From the NCBI GenBank assembly GCA_014843695.1, contig CM026404.1, positions 89,236,682-89,300,681 on the forward strand: a stretch of DNA of 64,000 bases. The letters run 5' to 3'. A program made the position numbers and the translations under genes. Source of the stretch: Archivesica marissinica (lineage: Eukaryota; Mollusca; Bivalvia; Venerida; Vesicomyidae). Within the stretch, counting starts at the first letter, position 1, and each line of letters begins with the position of its first letter. The notes beneath the pieces were generated by a model. That model ran no database searches. It saw only the letters and a list, made by a program, of their open reading frames with translations, and had not been told where the DNA came from. This document shows, one piece after another, positions 41,531 to 53,300 of the stretch.

Positions 41531-44500
41531 TTGTAAATAATGCACTACAGGTAAATAATGTACTGGAGGCAAATAGTGTACTAGAGGCAAATAATGCAAT
41601 ATAGGCAAATAATGTACTGGAGGCAAATAGTGTACTAGAGGCAAATAATGTACTGGAGGCAAATAGTGTACTAGAGGCAAATAATGTACTGGAGGCAAAT
41701 AATGCACTGGAGGCAAATAATGTACTGGAGGCAAATAATGTACTAGAGGCAAATAGTGTGCTAGAGGCAAATAGTGTACTAGAGGCAAATAGTGTACTAG
41801 AGGAAAATAGTGTACTAGAGGCAAATAATGTACTAGAGGCAAATAGTGTACTAGAGGCAAATAATGTACTAGAGGAAAATAGTGTACTAGAGGCAAATAG
41901 TGTACTAGAGGCAAATAATGTACTGGAGGAAAATAATGTACTGGAGGCAAATAGTGTACTAGAGGCAAATAATGTACTGGAGGCAAATAATGCACTGGAG
42001 GCAAATAATGTACTGGAGGCAAATAATGTACTGGAGGCAAATAATGTACTGGGGGCAAATAGTGTACTAGAGGCAAATAATGTACTGGAGGCAAATAATG
42101 TACTGGAGGAAAATAATGTACTGGAGGCAAATAATGCACTGGAGGCAAATAGTGTACTGGAGGCAAATAATGTTCTGGAGGCAAATAGTGTACTGGAGGC
42201 AAATAGTGTACTGGAGGCAAATAATGTACTGGAGGCAAATAATGTACTAGAGGCAAATAATGTACTAGAGGCAAATAGTGTACTAGAGGCAAATAATATA
42301 CTAGAGGAAAATAGTGTACTAGAGGCAAATAGTGTACTAGAGGCAAATAGTGTACTAGAGGCAAATAATGTACTGGAGGCAAATAATGTACTGGAGGCAA
42401 ATAGTGTACTAGAGGCAAATAATGTACTGGAGGCAAATAATGCACTGGAGGCAAATAATGTACTGGAGGCAAATAATGTACTGGAGGCAAATAATGTACT
42501 GGGGGCAAATAGTGTACTAGAGGCAAATAATGTACTGGAGGCAAATAATGTACTGGAGGCAAATAATGTACTGGAGGCAAATAATGCACTGGAGGAAAAT
42601 AGTGTACTGGAGGCAAATAATGTTCTGGAGGCAAATAGTGTACTGGAGGCAAATAGTGTACTGGAGGCAAATAATGTACTGGAGGCAAATAATGCACTGG
42701 AGGCAAATAATGTACTGGAGGTAAATAATGTACTGGAGGCAAATAATGCAATAGAGGCAAATCATGTACTAGAGGCAAATCATGCAATAGAGGCAAATAA
42801 TGTACTGGAGGCAAATAATGTACTGGAGGCAAATAATGTACTGGAGGCAAATAGTGTACCAGAGGCAAATAATGTACTGGAGGCAAATAATGTACAGGAG
42901 GCAAATAATGTACTGGAGGCAAATAGTGTACTAGAGGCAAATAATGTACTGGAGGAAAATAGTGTACTGGAGGCAAATAATGTACTGGAGGCAAATAGTG
43001 TACCAGAGGCAAATAGTGTACTAGAGGCAAATAGTGTACTAGAGGCAAAAATAGTGTACTAGAGGCAAATAGTGTACTGGAGGCAAATAATGTACTGGGG
43101 GCAAATAGTATACTAGAGGCAAATAATGTACTGGAGGCAAATAATGCACTGGAGGCAAATAATGTACTGGAGGCAAATAATGCACTGGAGGCAAATAGAG
43201 TACTGGAGGAAAATAATGTCCTGGAGGCAAATAGTGTACTGGAGGCAAATAGTGTACTGGAGGCAAATAATGTACTAGAGGCAAATAATGTACTGGAGGA
43301 AAATAGTGTACTAGAGGAAAATAATGTACTGGAGGTAAATAGTGTACTGGAGGCAAATAGTGTACTGGAGGCAAATAATGCACTGGAGGCAAATAATGTA
43401 CTGGAGGCAAATAATGTACTGGAGGAAAATAATGTACTGGAGGCAAATAATGTACTGGAGGCAAATAGTGTACTGGAGGCAAATAATGTACTGGAGGCAA
43501 ATAATGTACTGGAGGCAATTAATGCACTGGAGGCAAATAGTGTACTGGAGGCAAATAATGTACTAGACGCAAATAGTGTACTGGAGGCAAATAATGCACT
43601 GGAGGCAAATAATGCACTAGAGGCAAATAAGGCACTGTAGGCAAATAGTGCACTAGAGGAAAATAATGTACTGGAGGCAAATAATGTACTGGAGGCAAAT
43701 AGTGCACTAGAGGCAAATAATGCAATAGAGGAAAATAGTGTACTGGAGGCAAATAATGTACTAGAGGCAAATAATGTATTGGAGGCAAATAATGCACTGG
43801 AGACAAATAATGTACTGGAGGCAAATAGTGTACTAGAGGCAAATAATGTAATAGAGGCAAATAGTGTACTAGAGGCAAATAATGCAATAGAGGCAAATAA
43901 TGTACTGGAGGCAAATAGTGTACTAGAGGGAAATAATGCAATAGAGGCAAATCATGTACTGGAGGCAAATAATGTACTGAATGCAAATAATGCAATAGAG
44001 GCATATTGTGTACTAGAGGCAAATAATGCAATAGAGGCAAATAATGTACTGGAGGCAAATAATGTACTGGAGGCAAATACTGCACTGGAGGCAAATAATG
44101 TACTGGAGGTAAATAATGTACTGGAGGCAAATAATGCAATAGAGGCAAATAATGTACTAGAGGCAAATAATGCAATAGAGGCAAATAATGTACTGGAGGC
44201 AAATAATGTACTGGAGGCAAATAATGTACTGGAGGCAAATAGTGTACTAGAGGCAAATAATGTACTGGAGGAAAATAGTGTACTGGAGGCAAATAATGTA
44301 CTGGAGGCAAATAGTGTACTAGAGGCAAATAGTGTACTAGAGGCAAATATTGTACTGGAGGCAAATAATCTACTGGAGGCAAATAGTGTACTAGAGGCAA
44401 ATAGTGTACTGGAGGCAAATAGTGTACTAGAGGAAAAATAATGCAATAGAGGCAAATAGTGTACTAGATGCAAATAATGCAATAGAGGTAAATAGTGTAC

Positions 44501-47418
44501 TGGAGGCAAATAATGTACTGAAGGCAAATAGTGTACTAGAGGAAAATAATGTACTAGAGGAAAATAGTGTACTAGAGGAAAATAGTGTACTAGAGGCAAA
44601 TAATGTACAGGAGGAAAATAGTGTACTAGAGGCAAATAATGTATTGGAGGCAAATAATGCACTGGAGACAAATAATGTACTGGAGGCAAATAGTGTACTA
44701 GAGGCAAATAATGTAATAGAGGCAAATAGTGTACTAGAGGCAAATAATGCAATAGAGGCAAATAATGTACTGGAGGCAAATAGTGTACTAGAGGAAAATA
44801 ATGCAATAGAGGAAAATCATGTACTGGAGGCAAATAATGTACTGAATGCAAATAATGCAATAGAGGCATATTGTGTACTAGAGGCAAATAATGCAATAGA
44901 GGAAAATAATGTACTGGAGGCAAATAATGTACTGGAGGCAAATAATGCACTGGAGGCAAATAATGTACTGGAGGTAAATAATGTACTGGAGGCAAATAAT
45001 GCAATAGAGGCAAATAATGTACTAGAGGCAAATAATGCAATAGAGGCAAATAATGTACTGGAGGAAAATAATGTACTGGAGGCAAATAATGTACTGGAGG
45101 CAAATAGTGTACTAGAGGCAAATAATGTACTGGAGGCAAATAATGTACAGGAGGCAAATAATGTACTGGAGGCAAATAGTGTACTAGAGGCAAATAATGT
45201 ACTGGAGGAAAATAGTGTACTGGAGGCAAATAATGTACTGGAGGCAAATAGTGTACTAGAGGCAAATAGTGTACTAGAGGCAAATAGTGTACTAGAGGCA
45301 AAACTAGTGTACTAGAGGCAAATAGAGTACTGGAGGCAAATAATGTACTGGAGGCAAATAGTGTACTAGAGGCAAATAGTGTACTAGAGGCAAATATTGT
45401 ACTGGAGGCAAATAATCTACTGGAGGCAAATAGTGTACTAGAGGCAAATAGTGTACTGGAGGCAAATAGTGTACTAGAGGCAAATAATGCAATAGAGGCA
45501 AATAGTGTACTAGATGCAAATAATGCAATAGAGGAAAATAGTGTACTGGAGGCAAATAATGTACTGAAGGCAAATAGTGTACTAGAGGAAAATAATGTAC
45601 TAGAGGAAAATAGTGTACTAGAGGAAAATAGTGTACTAGAGGCAAATAATGTACAGGAGGCAAATAGTGTACTAGAGGCAAATAATGTACTGGAGGCAAA
45701 TAATGTACTGGAGGCAAATAGTGTACTAGAGGCAAATAGTGTACTAGAGGCAACTAATGTACTAGAGGCAAATAGTGTACTGGAGGCAAATAATGTACTA
45801 GAGGCAAATAATGTACTGGAGGCAAATAGTGTACTAGAGGCAAATAATGCACTAGAGGCAAATACTGTACTGGAGGCAAATAATGTACTGGAGGCAAATA
45901 GTGTACTGGAGGCAAATAATGTACTATAGGCAAATAATGTACTGGAGGCAAATAATGTACTGGAGGCAAATAATGTACTGGAGGCAAATAGTGTACTGGA
46001 GGCAAATAGTGTACTAGAGGCAAATAATGTACTGGAGGCAAATAATGTACTGGAGGCAAATAATGTACTGGAGGCAAATAGTGTACTAGAGGCAAATAAT
46101 GTACTGGAGGCAAATAATGTACTGGAGGCAAATAGTGTACTGGAGGCAAATAATGTACTGGAGGCAAATAGTGTACTAGAGGCAAATAATGTACTGGAGG
46201 CAAATAATGTACTGGGGGCAAATAGTGTACTAGAGGTAAATAATGTACAGGAGGCAAATAGTGTACTAGAGGCAAATAATGCACTAGAGGCAAATACTGT
46301 ACTGGAGGCAAATAATGCACTGGAGGAAAATAATGTACTGGAGGTAAATAGTGTACTGGAGGCAAATAATGTACTGGAGGCAAATAATGTACTGGAGGCA
46401 AATAGTGTACTAGAGGCAAATAGTGTACTGGAGGAAAATAGTGTACTGGAGGCAAATAATGTACTGGAGGCAAATACTGTACTGGAGGCAAATAGTGTAC
46501 TGGAGGCAAATGGTGTACTGGAGGCAAATAATGTACTGGAGGCAAATAATGCAATAGTGGCAAATAGTGTACTGAAGGCAAATAATGTACTGGAGGCAAA
46601 TAGTGTACTAGAGGCAAATAGTGTACTGGAGGCAAATAGTGTACTAGAGGCAAATAATGCAATATAGGCAAATAGTGTACTAGAGGCAAATAATGTACTA
46701 GAGGCAAATAATGTACTGGAGGCAAATAGTGCATTAGGGGCAAATAATGCACTAGAGGCGTACTAGAGGCAAATAATGCACTAGAGGCGTACTAGAGGCA
46801 AATAATGCACTGTAGGCAAATAATGCACTGTAGGCAAATAATGCACTAGAGGCAAATAATGTACTGGAAGCAAATAGTGTATTAGGGGCAAATAATGCAC
46901 TAGAGGCGTACTAGAGGCAAATAATGCACTAGAGGCGTACTAGAGGAAAATAATGCACTAGAGGCGTACTAGAGGCAAATAATGCACTAGAGGCGTACTA
47001 GAGGCAAATAATGCACTAGAGACAAATAATGCATTAGGGGCAAATAATGCACTAGAGGCGTACTAGAGGCAAATAATGCACTGTAGGCAAATAATGCACT
47101 GTAGGCAAATAATGCACTAGAGGCAAATAATGTACTGGAGGCAAATAGTGCACTAGAGGAAAATAATGCACTAGAGGAAAATAATGCACTAGAGGAAAAT
47201 AATGCACTAGAGGCGTACTAGAGGCAAATAATGCACTAGAGGCGTACTAGAGGCAAATAATGCACTAGAGGCGTACTAGAGGAAAATAATGCACTAGAGG
47301 CAAATAATGCATTAGGGGCAAATAATGCACTAGGGGCAAATAATGCACTGGAGGAAAATAATGCATTAGGGGCAAATAATGCACTAGGGGCAAATAGTGC
47401 ATGCAATAGAGGCAAATG
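41531..47418. repeat. 18-bp satellite, 5.9 kb
   Basis: About 325 units of AGGCAAATAATGTACTGG with a few recurrent variants (AATAGTG, GTACTAG, GCAATAG, GAAAAT). Larger blocks are duplicated inside it: a GGGGGCAAAT marker at 42,051 recurs at 42,501 (450 bp), and 43,779-44,438 recurs at 44,644-45,303 (865-bp shift). From 46,740 a compound unit with an extra GTACTAGAGGC appears. Frames of up to 678 residues are artefacts. Confidence 0.94.
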
Positions 47419-47777
47419 AATGCTGGATATTACCCATGGCATATATAATATCTCACCTAAATCTCAACCTGGATATAGTGTAGTAAGCCCCGTAACTTAT
47501 TTGATTGATGATTTTAAACTTTATCTCGCTGAACATCGTCTGTGTAATGTTGACCCGCGTTACTTAAAAAACATTATATGGGGCAATTATCCACGCGAAG
47601 ACAATTTGGTTTGCATTTAATTTGCAAATTGTGTTATTATGCCTCTACCAAACTTCAATATTGCCATGCAAATATTTACTATGTTAGAATGATTTAAGTA
47701 AATGTCTATTCGGTCTTATAAAGAGAATAATTTATCATCTTGTAATACTAGTATAAAATTATGACATTTAAAGAGAT
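47419..47777. other. Unassigned; one 66-residue frame
   Basis: The frame 47,420-47,620 (TYLIDDFKLYLAEHRLCNVD inside) shows no family I recognise. Sequence is unique in the window. Confidence 0.4.
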
Positions 47778-48297
47778 AAGTAGTCCAGTGGTTAACACGT
47801 TGGACTGGGAATCCAGTGGTCGCAGGTTCGATCCCCCGTCTGACTCAAATTAACAGTCTTTTGTGATGAGACATTAACTCTTTCACCGCCAATGTCGCAT
47901 AAAAGCGACTTTGTAAAAAAAGTAGAGAACCCGATCGGACAGAACAGAACATGCCGTCTGATCAGGCTATTTGATGATTGCTCTTCAGACAGTGGAGCTG
48001 AAGCACCTGTCCGAATAGCAAACAACATAGATTCTGATCAGACGCGGCGTTACGCCGCGGCTGATCTGGATCTATGTTGTTTGCAAATGCTCTGAATTTA
48101 TTCGGCGCTGAAAGAGTTAAACCGAGGTCTCGTGTCGGTGATTTACGCCGTGCACGTAAAAGAACCAGAGGAGAATCTGGAATGGGTCTATGTCTGTATC
48201 ATTGCACTATCCTCCAAACATCTAAATTGACTAATCTCTTCAGGAGGCGTCGCTCATATGGGTAACCGGTAGCGACGATAAATAAACGTAAAACACA
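47778..48297 (+). mobile_element. SINE-C interrupted by a TTAA MITE
   Basis: Head from AGTAGTCCAGTGGTTAACAC with B box GCAGGTTCGATCC. The body is split at its TTAA (normal GACGTTAAACCGAGG) by a MITE and resumes at 48,121 with ACCGAGGTCTCGTGTCGG through to the tail. The first few head bases are missing. Confidence 0.92.
47874..48120. mobile_element. TTAA-flanked MITE (piggyBac-like), nested in SINE-C
   Basis: TTAA duplicated at 47,874-47,877 and 48,117-48,120. Inverted ends CTCTTTCACCGCC and GGCGCTGAAAGAG. Internal hairpin 48,017-48,093 with arms GCAAACAACATAGAT and ATCTATGTTGTTTGC and tip CGCGGCGTTACGCCGCG. The 4,346-4,588 element shares length, ends and the hairpin position. No open frame of its own. 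Confidence 0.9.
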
Positions 48298-48340
48298 ACA
48301 ACATGTGACATTGATAATTGATGTATTTATTTGCTATATA

Positions 48341-48518
48341 CAGTCAAACCTGTGTTAGTGGTCACCTCCATTAAGCAGCCAACCTGTATTAAGCAGCCAG
48401 TTTCCGGGTGCCCAATCGGTTGTTTTATTATATATTTGACCTTTATTAAGCAGCCACCTGTGCTAAGCAGCCACTTTCTCTGACTCCCTTGGCTGGCTGC
48501 TTAACACAGGTTTGACTG
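48341..48518. mobile_element. Solo CAGTCAAAC MITE, 178 bp
   Basis: Inverted ends CAGTCAAACCTGTGTTA (17 bp perfect) flanked by TA at 48,339-48,340 and 48,519-48,520, as in Tc1/mariner/pogo relatives. Internal AAGCAGCC motifs repeat in both halves. This is the unexpanded relative of the 54-bp array locus at 30.0-31.4 kb. Confidence 0.9.
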
Positions 48519-48521
48519 TAC

Positions 48522-48890
48522 ACTGAATGTTGATTTTGTTTTCGAAAATTGAAATTTGCAGTCGGCAAACGTAACGAGGCTTGTAGGATGAGCGAAAATG
48601 ATGTGTTTAAACTTTAAACATGACTAGATTACAGTGTCAAAATGAATTTAAAAACGATCCATTATACATATGCAATGCAGATATAACTTTCACGAGTTGG
48701 TAACATTATATCCAACAATTTTTTTATCAAAGGTGAACAACCTTCTGGATAATCTTTTCGAAAATGAATTTGGTCGACACTAATCTTTTACTTACGATTT
48801 TCGACATCACGTTAATTACTGACGTCAAACGTTACAACGTCATTTCTGGACAGGGGACTCCGTGGCCGAATATAAGCCATACCTGCACAT
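48522..48890. other. No recognisable feature
   Basis: A 73-residue frame starting at 48,764 runs into the LINE 3' UTR and is not supported. Confidence 0.5.
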
Positions 48891-49182
48891 TGTTATATAT
48901 ATTTATTGTCATTAAATTGTCTCCCCTTTTCTACTCTACTAGCCAATTCCATATATCAGCATATTCCATTACATGTTATATATAGTTTCTCTACTTTTCA
49001 GCTTTTACATTACTATATAATTCCAATATGCAGTTTTCACTTATAGTCCTATCTTTTGATTGCATTTGATTTATATATATGTTGAGAGCCTCCTGGTAGA
49101 TTAAACTTGTTATAGGACTTCTCTCACTAAATAAAGTATTTAATAATAATAATAATAATAATTATTATTATTATTATTATTA
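48891..49182 (+). mobile_element. 5'-truncated LINE 3' UTR with TAA tail
   Basis: Matches the 3' UTR at 33.09-33.38 kb (CTGCACATTG, TTGTCTCCCCTTTTC, CCTATCTTTTGATTGCATTT) and ends AATAAAGTATTTAATAATAA, then runs into an opposing ATT tract, giving a TAA/TTA palindrome at 49,143-49,182. No coding part remains. Confidence 0.82.
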
Positions 49183-49184
49183 TT

Positions 49185-49350
49185 AAATACCTTATCATAA
49201 TAATATTTATTTAATTATTAAGTACATTATCATAATAATAATTATTTAATTATTAAGTACATTATCATAATAATAATTATTTAATTATTAAGTACATTAT
49301 CATAATAATAATTATTTAATTATTAAGTACATTATCATAATAATAATTAT
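49185..49350. repeat. 35-bp AT-rich mini-array
   Basis: Four to five units reading AGTACATTATCATAATAATA then ATTATTTAATTATTA (AGTACATTAT at 49,221, 49,256, 49,291, 49,326). Confidence 0.9.
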
Positions 49351-49364
49351 TATTATTATGATTA

Positions 49365-49615
49365 TTATTGGTTACGGTTATTGGCTTCAGATCATTTGCC
49401 CCTCGGGGTTGTTTGAATCCCACTGGGAGTATCGACTTATTTTATGTGAGGAGGCTATCCAGCTGGCTTGTGGAAGAATGGTGGTTCTACCCGGGTGCTT
49501 GTCCGAGCCTGAATTACTTGTCGGAAGAGCACCCGACATTTTCCGCCACCACAAATAACATCCCGGGAGTCGCTATATGACATAAGCTGTAGGCACCACT
49601 TAAAACCCCAAAACA
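49365..49615 (+). mobile_element. SINE-D, plus strand
   Basis: Head TTGGTTACGGTTATTGGC, B-box-like TTGTTTGAATCCCACTGGG, body GTATCGACTTATTTTATG, CCAGCTGGCTTGTGGAAGAA, GGTGGTTCTACCC, tail GTCGCTATATGACATAAGC then an AAACAAAC end. It holds single copies of the segments amplified at 7.7-9.4 kb. Confidence 0.78.
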
Positions 49616-49689
49616 AAACAAACAAACATTTCTGGGCGTTACCTCACCCGTCCAGTAGTAGCTAGTGAGTGCCTTTTGATAAAACTTCA

Positions 49690-50125
49690 AACACGACAAC
49701 CCGAATTATTTCAATCCACGACGATACAAGGGTCACCCAAAGCCAGATATGCCAAATATGGATGCCAAACATAGTCCACTACAACTCCGAATACTTCAAT
49801 CCACATTTATGAGGGTTCTACAAAAACAGATATATACCAAATATGGATGTCAAACATAGTCCACTACAATCCCGAATACTTCAATCCACATTTACGAGGG
49901 TTCTACAAAACCAGATATACCAAATATGGATGTCAAACATAGTCCACTACAATCCCGAATACTTCAATCCACATTTACGAGGGTTCTACAAAACCAGATA
50001 TATACCAAATATGGATGCCAAACAAGGTCCACTACAACTCCGAATACTTCAATTCACATATACGAGGGTTCTACAAAACCAGATATATACCAACTCCGAA
50101 TACTTGGAGTGGCACATCTACGTTC
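49690..50125. repeat. 83/85-bp tandem array
   Basis: About five units marked by CCAAATATGGATG at 49,752, 49,837, 49,920 and 50,005, containing GTCCACTACAA, CCGAATACTTCAATCCAC and GAGGGTTCTACAAAA. Edges are diverged. Confidence 0.92.
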
Positions 50126-50329
50126 CGTGGGTTCTAAACCAGCCAGTATAATGACGAAGGCAATTCTGTCAGGTCAGAAACACGAGCTCTGTTCTTGTCA
50201 CTGATTGATATGCCACCCGCAAGTCCAGCCAATATGCTCAAAGCACCAAACTAATATGTCTGGACGGACATACAATGATCAACCCCTTACTAATATATCT
50301 GGACGGCTATGTCTGGACGGGCTATGTCT
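50126..50329. other. Spacer with short TCTGGACGG repeats
   Basis: TCTGGACGG occurs three times (about 50,259-50,320) just before the 36-bp array begins with GGTATTCGCTAGATACAG. Confidence 0.6.
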
Positions 50330-53300
50330 GGTATTCGCTAGATACAGACATGGGTACACAACCTTGGTATTCACGAGATACAGACATGGGTACACAACCT
50401 TGGTATTCGTTAGATACAGACATGGGTACACAACCTTGGTATTCGCAAGATACAGACATGGGTACACAACCTTGGTATTCAAGAGATACAGACATGGGTA
50501 CTCAACCTTGGTATTCGCTAGATACAGACATGGGTACACAACCTTGGTATTCGCTAGATACAGACATGGGTACACAACCTTGGTATTCGCGAGATACAGA
50601 CATGGGTACACAACCTTGGTATTCACGAGATACAGACATGGGTACACAACATTGGTATTCGCTAGATACAGACATGGGTACACAACCTTGGTATTCGCTA
50701 GATACAGACATGGGTACACAACCTTGGTATTCACGAGACACAGACATGGGTACACAACCTTGGTATTCGCTAGATACAGACATGGGTACACAACCTTGGT
50801 ATTCGCTAGATACAGACATGGGTACACAACCTTGGTATTCACGAGATACAGACATGGTTACATAACCTTGGTATTCGCGAGATACAGACATGGGTACACA
50901 ACCTTGGTATTCGCTTGATACAGACATGGGTACATAACCTTGGTATTAACGAGATACAGACATGGGTACACAACCTTGGTATTCGCTAGATACAGACATG
51001 GGTACACAACCTTGGTATTCGCTAGATACAGACATGGGTACACAACCTTGGTATTCACGAGACACAGACATGGGTACACAACCTTGGTATTCGCGAAATA
51101 CAGACATGGCTACACAACCTTGGTATTCACGAGATACAGACATGGTTATATAACCTTGGTATTCGCGAGATACAGACATGGGTACACAACCTTGGTATAG
51201 GCTAGATACAGACATGGGTACATAACCTTGGTATTCACGAGATACAGACATGGGTACACAAACTTGGTATTCGCTAGATACAGACATGGGTACACGACCT
51301 TGGTATTCGCTAGATACAGACATGGGTACACAACCTTGGTATTCGCTAGATACAGATATGGGTACACAACCTTGGTATTCGTTAGATACAGACATGGGCA
51401 CACAAACTTGGTATTCGCTAGATACAGACATGGGTACACAACCTTGGTATTCACGAGACACAGACATGGTTACACAACCTTGGTATTCGCTAGATACAGA
51501 CATGGGTACACAACCTTGGTATTCGCTAGATACAGACATGGGTACACAACCTTGGTATTCACGAGATACAGACATGGGTACATAACCTTGGTATTCGCTA
51601 GATACAGACATGGGTACACAACCTTGGTATTATCGAGATACAGACATGGGTACACAGCCTTGGTATTCGCTAGATACAGACTAGGGTGCACAACCTTGGT
51701 ATTCACGAGATACAGACATGGGTACACAACCTTGGTATTCGCTAGATACAGACATGGGTACATAACCTTGGTATTCGCTAGATACAGACATGGGTACATA
51801 ACCTTGGTATTCGCTAGATACAGACATGGGTACACAACCTTGGTATTCGCTAGATACAGACATGGGTACACAACCTTGGTATTCACGAGATACAGACATG
51901 GGTAGACAACCTTGGTATTCGCTAGATACAGACATGGGTACATAACCTTGGTATTCGCTAGATACAGACATGGGTACACAACCTTGGTATTATCGAGATA
52001 CAGACATGGGTACACAGCCTTGGTATTCGCTAGATACAGACTAGGGTGCACAACCTTGGTATTCACGAGATACAGACATGGGTACACAACCTTGGTATTC
52101 GCTAGATACAGACATGGGTACATAACCTTGGTATTCGCTAGATACAGACATGGGTACATAACCTTGGTATTCGCTAGATACAGAAATGTGTACACAACCT
52201 TGGTATTCGCTAGATACAGACATGGGTACACAACCTTGGTATTCGCTAGATACAGACATGGGTACACAATCTTGGAATTCGCTAGATACAGACATGGGTA
52301 CATAACCTTGGTATTCGCTACATACAGACATGGGTACAAAATCTTGGTATTCGCTAGATACAGACATGGGTACACAACTTGGTATTCGCTAGATACAGAC
52401 ATCTGTACACAACCTTGGTATTCGCGAGATACAGACATGGGTACACAACTTTGGTATTCACGAGATACAGACATGGGTACACAAACTTGGTATTCGCTAG
52501 ATACAGACATGGGTACACAACCTTGGTATTCGCTAGATAAAGACATGGGTACACAACCTTGGTATTCACGAGATACAGACATGGGTACACAACCTTGATA
52601 TTCGCTAGATACAGACATGGGTACACAACCTTGGTATTCGCTAGATAAAGACATGGGTACACAACCTTGGTATTCACGAGATACAGACATGGATACACAA
52701 CCTTGGTATTCGCTAGATACAGACATGGGTACATAACCTTGGTATTCGCTAGATACAGACATGGGTACATAACCTTGGTATTCGCTAGATACAGACATGG
52801 GTACACAACCTTGGTATTCGCTAGATACAGACATGGGTACACAACCTTGGTATTCACGAGATACTGACATGGGTACACAACCTTGGTATTCGCTAGATAC
52901 AGACATGGGTACATAACCTTGGTATTCGCTAGATACAGACATGGGTACACAACCTTGGTATTCGCGAGATACAGACATGGGTACACAACCTTGGTATTCG
53001 CTAGATACAGACATGGGTACACATCCTTGGTATTCGCTAGATACAGACATGGGTACACAACCTTGGTATTCACGAGATACAGACATGGGTACACAACCTT
53101 GGTATTCGCTAGATACAGACATGGGTACACAACCTTGGTATTCGCTAGATACAGACATGGGTACACAACTTGGTATTCACGAGATACAGACATGGGTACA
53201 CAACCTTGGTATTCGCTAGATACAGACATGGGTACACAACCTTGCTATTCACGAGATACAGACATGGGTACACAACCTTCGTATTCGCTAGATACAGACA

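Noticed and set aside
41012..43048. 678-residue minus-strand frame of PPVHYL repeats
   Set aside because: A by-product of 30-bp and 18-bp tandem units; the plus strand is just as open and there is no signal peptide or domain.
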